Assembly: GCA_002343715.1 (NCBI GenBank)
Contig: DDSA01000120.1
Coordinates: 1 to 10,149, forward strand
Length of the DNA stretch: 10,149 nucleotides
Direction of reading: 5' to 3'
Source: Phycisphaerales bacterium UBA2402
Lineage (GTDB): Bacteria; Planctomycetota; Phycisphaerae; Phycisphaerales; UBA1924
Shown here piece by piece: positions 8,104-10,149 of this stretch. The notes below the pieces were generated by a model. The model saw only the letters and a program-made list of their open reading frames with translations. It did no database searches and was not told where the DNA came from. Made by a program: the position numbers and the translations under genes. Every line of letters starts with the position of its first letter. The first letter of the stretch is position 1.

Positions 8104-8127
8104 GCGGGCGGATCGTACCTCGCCGGT

Positions 8128-8529
8128 TTACCGGCACCCGCCCGCCTCCCACGCCTGGAAGAAGAACTCGACATCTGCGCCGTCGATGCCGCCGTCGAAG
8201 TTGACATCCGCGGAGGCGTCGCCGGCCTCCCACGCCGCGAAGAAAGCCTCGACATCGCCCCCGTCGATTCCCCCGTCCTTGTTGAAGTCCGCCGGGCAGG
8301 GGATCGGCGAAAGTTCCACGGCCCAGAAGCCGCCGTACAGGACCAGCGTTCCCGCGCCCATCGCGCCCGCATCGGGCTGGCCGATGGTCCCCGACAGACT
8401 GATGGTGCCCGCCTGCGAGGTCGTGATCCCTCCACCGTCGAGCGTCGTCCACGACAGGTCGGGCTGGGCCTGTGCCGCCGCGGCGATCGCGGCGGCGGTG
8501 AATGCTGTGATGATGGAGGTGCGGCGCAT
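8128..8529 (-). CDS. Small secreted GC-type dockerin domain protein
   Basis: Exported protein of 133 residues. Residues 1-22 form an Ala-rich signal peptide (MRRTSIITAFTAAAIAAAA, then QAQ). Residues 36-70 carry a GTISLSGTIGQPDAG...GGFWA motif, recurrent in secreted planctomycete proteins; role unknown. The C-terminal half is a tandem dockerin-like module with two calcium loops of the DxNxDGxxD type: D81/N83/D85/D89/D92 and D108/N110/D112/D116/D119. Each is followed by an aromatic-rich helix (VEAFFAAWEAG; VEFFFQAWEAG). The chain ends Gly-Gly-Cys-Arg. C78 before loop 1 and C132 at the end are the only cysteines and could pair, or C132 could be an anchoring residue as proposed for GC-type dockerins. 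The ATG at 8529 is set by AGGAG seven bases upstream. Opening the frame further to 8598 would run through the upstream gene's terminator. No cohesin gene is seen here. Confidence 0.88.
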   Translation of the reverse strand: MRRTSIITAFTAAAIAAAAQAQPDLSWTTLDGGGITTSQAGTISLSGTIGQPDAGAMGAGTLVLYGGFWAVELSPIPCPADFNKDGGIDGGDVEAFFAAWEAGDASADVNFDGGIDGADVEFFFQAWEAGGCR

Positions 8530-8536
8530 GTTTGTT

Positions 8537-8541
8537 CTCCT
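8537..8541 (-). promoter_or_regulatory. Shine-Dalgarno site that fixes the dockerin protein start
   Basis: AGGAG on the minus strand, seven bases before the ATG at 8529. It is the strongest Shine-Dalgarno match in the window and selects this ATG over the frame's upstream opening at 8598. The signal peptide begins directly at this ATG, which agrees. Confidence 0.8.
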
Positions 8542-8552
8542 GATCGGTGAGC

Positions 8553-8564
8553 GAGAGAGAGAGA
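8553..8564. repeat. (GA)6 dinucleotide tract in the dockerin gene leader
   Basis: Six GA units on plus (TC units in the minus-strand transcript) lie between the upstream terminator and the Shine-Dalgarno site. It is the only simple dinucleotide run I see in the window. It is short, and outside the coding region, so any effect would be on expression only. Confidence 0.6.
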
Positions 8565-8572
8565 AACGATCG

Positions 8573-8606
8573 AAAAAGCCGCCCGCGCCTTTGGGCATCG
8601 GGCGGC
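8573..8606 (-). terminator. Rho-independent terminator of the collagen/beta-helix gene
   Basis: Read on minus, GCCGCCCG, a 13-base loop, then CGGGCGGC form a perfect eight-base-pair GC stem, followed at once by TTTTT. It begins eight bases after the stop codon of the large fibre-like gene. Stem, position and T-run all fit an intrinsic terminator, and it separates that gene from the dockerin gene. Confidence 0.85.
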
Positions 8607-8614
8607 CGAGAGGA

Positions 8615-10149
8615 TCACATGTCGGCCTCGTACTCGAAGGCGATGCCGTAGACGTACGCGCTGCCGTTGGAGGTGTCGGCGCCGTCGCGGGCGAGGTTGA
8701 GGATCATCACGTCGCCGGGGTTCCAGGTCGGCGCGTCGCCCGAGTAGGAGGAGAAGATGCTGGTGGTGGCCGTGTGCGCGGCGGGGTTCGGCGTGGTCAG
8801 CGAGCCTCGGAAGGTGATCGGGTAGGTGTTGCTGATGATCGCGTCGAACCGATCCATGTAGAAGTCAAACTTGGTGTTGCGGGAGGGTCCCCCGCCGTCG
8901 TTGCTGGCCCACAGGACGCGGATCGCGGGGGCCGGCCCGGGCACGAAATCGGCGGGCACCACGAACTGGGCGCTGATGTAGTTGATCGCGTTGCCCGTGT
9001 CGTCGAGCATGCGCCAGCACCGCGCCCGGCTCGCCATCGGCGCGTTGGAGTTGATGCTGTCGAGCACCGCCCGCTGGCCGAGCATGAACTGCCCCGCGGG
9101 GATGAAGAGCGTGCGTGTGCGGTTGGCGATGCGCGAGGCATTGATCGCGCCCTCGGTGGCCGCGTCGTTGATCTTCTCGATGATCGACGTGCCCGAGTCC
9201 GTGGGTCCCGCCGGGCCTTGCGGACCCTCCGGCCCCTGCGGCCCCTGCGGGCCGGGAGCGCCCGATGTGGGCAGGGGCGTGGCGCTCAGGGGCATCGTCT
9301 GACCCGGCTCGCTGTAGGTGAGCGTCGCGTAGAGCACCGCGCCCGGGCCGGTGTCGGTGATGACCTCGGGCAGGGCCGTGGTGATGAACGAGACGACCTC
9401 GAGGGTGATATCGCCGGTGCTGTCCGCTTCCAGGCCGACGCCGTCGCCCGAGTCGATCCGTACCAGGTGCAGGCGGAGCGTCGAATCATCCTCCGCGCGG
9501 ACCGTGCCTTTGACCTCGGCGTGATCGATCACGACATTCGCTTCATCGCCCACGAGCACCGCGGCGGTCGCGGCATCGCTCGATGCGATGGAGCAGCCGC
9601 GGGTGTGCAGCCTCCCCACGAGCGCCCTGACCGGCTCGGCCGCGCCGGTCTCCGACAGGAAGCGCACGTTGTCACACTCCACCGTGCTTGGTTCCGTCGG
9701 CTCTTCGCCGCGCTCGATCCGCAGCGCGTTCCCCGACCGGCCCGTGACCTCCGCGTTGCGGAGCGTGAAACGCGCGCCGATGTCCCCGTGCACGCGTACC
9801 GCGTGGACGGCGTCCTCTTCTTCCTCGTCCCCGGCGACGATGTCGATGCCCGTCCACGAGGTTTCTCCCTCTTCGGCAACTTCGACCGCGCCGATCAGCC
9901 GTGCCCCCGGTGAACGCTCCCGCCCGATGCCGGTGATGTGGATGCCCGCCCGCATGGTCACGAGTTCCGTGTACGTGCCTTCGCGCACCACGATCGTGAC
10001 CGGATTCTCCGGCCCGTACTCGGCATCGACCGCGTCATCGATCGCCGCGGCGATGCTCGTGTGCGTCGCGCCGTCGCTCAGCGTGGGGGCCACGATGAAC
10101 CGCTCGGAGCGGGGCCCCGCCGGGCCTTGCGGCCCGATGGGGCCGGCCT
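8615..10149 (-). CDS. Collagen-like / beta-helix surface or fibre protein (N-terminus off the right edge)
   Basis: Large, probably exported or structural protein; 510 residues are visible and the frame stays open to the right edge. Numbering from the first visible residue: Gly-X-Y triplets at 2-13 (GPIGPQGPAGPR), clearly the end of a longer run; a right-handed beta-helix (pectate-lyase-like) domain at about 33-285 (start TIVVREGTYTELVTM), with an acidic loop near 106-112; seven more collagen triplets at 296-316; and a globular C-terminal domain at 319-510 (WNPGDVMILNLARDG; VYGIAFEYEADM). Collagen triplets suggest a trimer, and beta-helices plus a terminal beta-domain recall phage tail fibres or bacterial adhesins. 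An in-frame GTG at 10093 is not the start, because collagen triplets continue upstream of it. Three cysteines are seen in the beta-helix/C-terminal parts. No enzymatic residues are recognised. A strong terminator follows the stop. Domain order is seen; function as fibre is inferred. Confidence 0.85.
   Translation of the reverse strand, partial: AGPIGPQGPAGPRSERFIVAPTLSDGATHTSIAAAIDDAVDAEYGPENPVTIVVREGTYTELVTMRAGIHITGIGRERSPGARLIGAVEVAEEGETSWTGIDIVAGDEEEEDAVHAVRVHGDIGARFTLRNAEVTGRSGNALRIERGEEPTEPSTVECDNVRFLSETGAAEPVRALVGRLHTRGCSIASSDAATAAVLVGDEANVVIDHAEVKGTVRAEDDSTLRLHLVRIDSGDGVGLEADSTGDITLEVVSFITTALPEVITDTGPGAVLYATLTYSEPGQTMPLSATPLPTSGAPGPQGPQGPEGPQGPAGPTDSGTSIIEKINDAATEGAINASRIANRTRTLFIPAGQFMLGQRAVLDSINSNAPMASRARCWRMLDDTGNAINYISAQFVVPADFVPGPAPAIRVLWASNDGGGPSRNTKFDFYMDRFDAIISNTYPITFRGSLTTPNPAAHTATTSIFSSYSGDAPTWNPGDVMILNLARDGADTSNGSAYVYGIAFEYEADM
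9200..9262 (-). repeat. Collagen-like Gly-X-Y repeat, second block
   Basis: Seven uninterrupted triplets GAP-GPQ-GPQ-GPE-GPQ-GPA-GPT join the beta-helix domain to the C-terminal domain. The high proline content and the GPQ/GPA/GPE triplets are typical of bacterial collagen-like proteins. Bacteria usually lack proline hydroxylation, so stability would come from the flanking trimerising domains. Confidence 0.9.
10109..10149 (-). repeat. Collagen-like Gly-X-Y repeat, first block (continues off the edge)
   Basis: Triplets GPI-GPQ-GPA-GPR with a preceding Ala run to the window end, so the block is longer than seen. It shares an exact 17-base stretch (10116-10132) with the second block (9207-9223), CCCGCCGGGCCTTGCGG on plus, which encodes parts of GPQ-GPA-GP. 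The two copies could recombine and delete the beta-helix domain in frame. Confidence 0.85.

Noticed and set aside
7255..8550. 431-codon open frame on plus, antisense to the PhnP-like and dockerin genes
   Set aside because: Both minus-strand genes have intact catalytic or calcium-binding motifs; the plus frame is a composition-driven shadow.
8530..8598. Extension of the dockerin protein by 23 residues to an upstream ATG at 8598
   Set aside because: That ATG lies in the loop of the upstream gene's terminator. The ATG at 8529 has a strong Shine-Dalgarno site and starts the signal peptide directly.
7787..9913. Open frame of 708 codons on plus, antisense to the PhnP-like, dockerin and fibre genes
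   Set aside because: It crosses three well-supported minus-strand genes and a terminator. Its translation is low-complexity (Arg/Gly/Val/Pro-rich) with no recognisable domain. Long antisense frames are expected in GC-rich DNA where third positions are mostly G or C.
8615..10093. GTG at 10093 as the start of the fibre protein
   Set aside because: The same frame continues upstream with collagen triplets to the window edge, so the GTG is an internal valine codon and the gene is partial.
9200..10149. Possible prophage remnant because of the tail-fibre-like architecture
   Set aside because: No other phage gene, integrase, attachment site or change in base composition is visible. Collagen and beta-helix domains also occur in host surface proteins.

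Overview
The window looks like a chromosomal segment from a planctomycete, most likely of the order Phycisphaerales. The base composition is strongly G+C-rich, most genes lack a Shine-Dalgarno site, and there is a small secreted protein with a tandem dockerin module ending in Gly-Gly-Cys, a type I associate with that group. Placement is by inference; there is no rRNA or marker gene here. No tRNA, rRNA, CRISPR array, transposase or integrase was seen.

Layout, left to right: (1) a secreted M48 zinc-metalloprotease lipoprotein on the minus strand, cut by the left edge; (2) a divergent menaquinone/ubiquinone C-methyltransferase (UbiE/MenG) on plus; (3) a YgfZ/GcvT-like folate-binding protein on minus, convergent with ubiE; (4) a divergent 950-residue secreted M16 (PqqL-like) zinc protease on plus; (5) the ATP synthase gamma subunit, atpG, on minus, convergent with the protease and separated from it by only 22 bases; (6) a PhnP-like metallo-beta-lactamase-fold phosphodiesterase on minus; (7) a small secreted GC-type dockerin protein on minus; (8) a large collagen-like / beta-helix / C-terminal-domain surface or fibre protein on minus, with its N-terminus beyond the right edge.

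The first two thirds is mostly housekeeping: quinone methylation and ATP synthase gamma (respiration), YgfZ (Fe-S enzyme maintenance) and two exported proteases (envelope quality control or peptide use). These sit as single genes in alternating directions rather than one operon. The right third, from about 8.1 kb, is accessory in character: two exported proteins separated by a well-formed intrinsic terminator.

No clear new multi-gene system is visible. The points most worth a second look are the stand-alone atpG, the collagen/beta-helix fibre protein next to a dockerin protein, and the terminator lying only 31 bases upstream of the dockerin gene's ribosome binding site.
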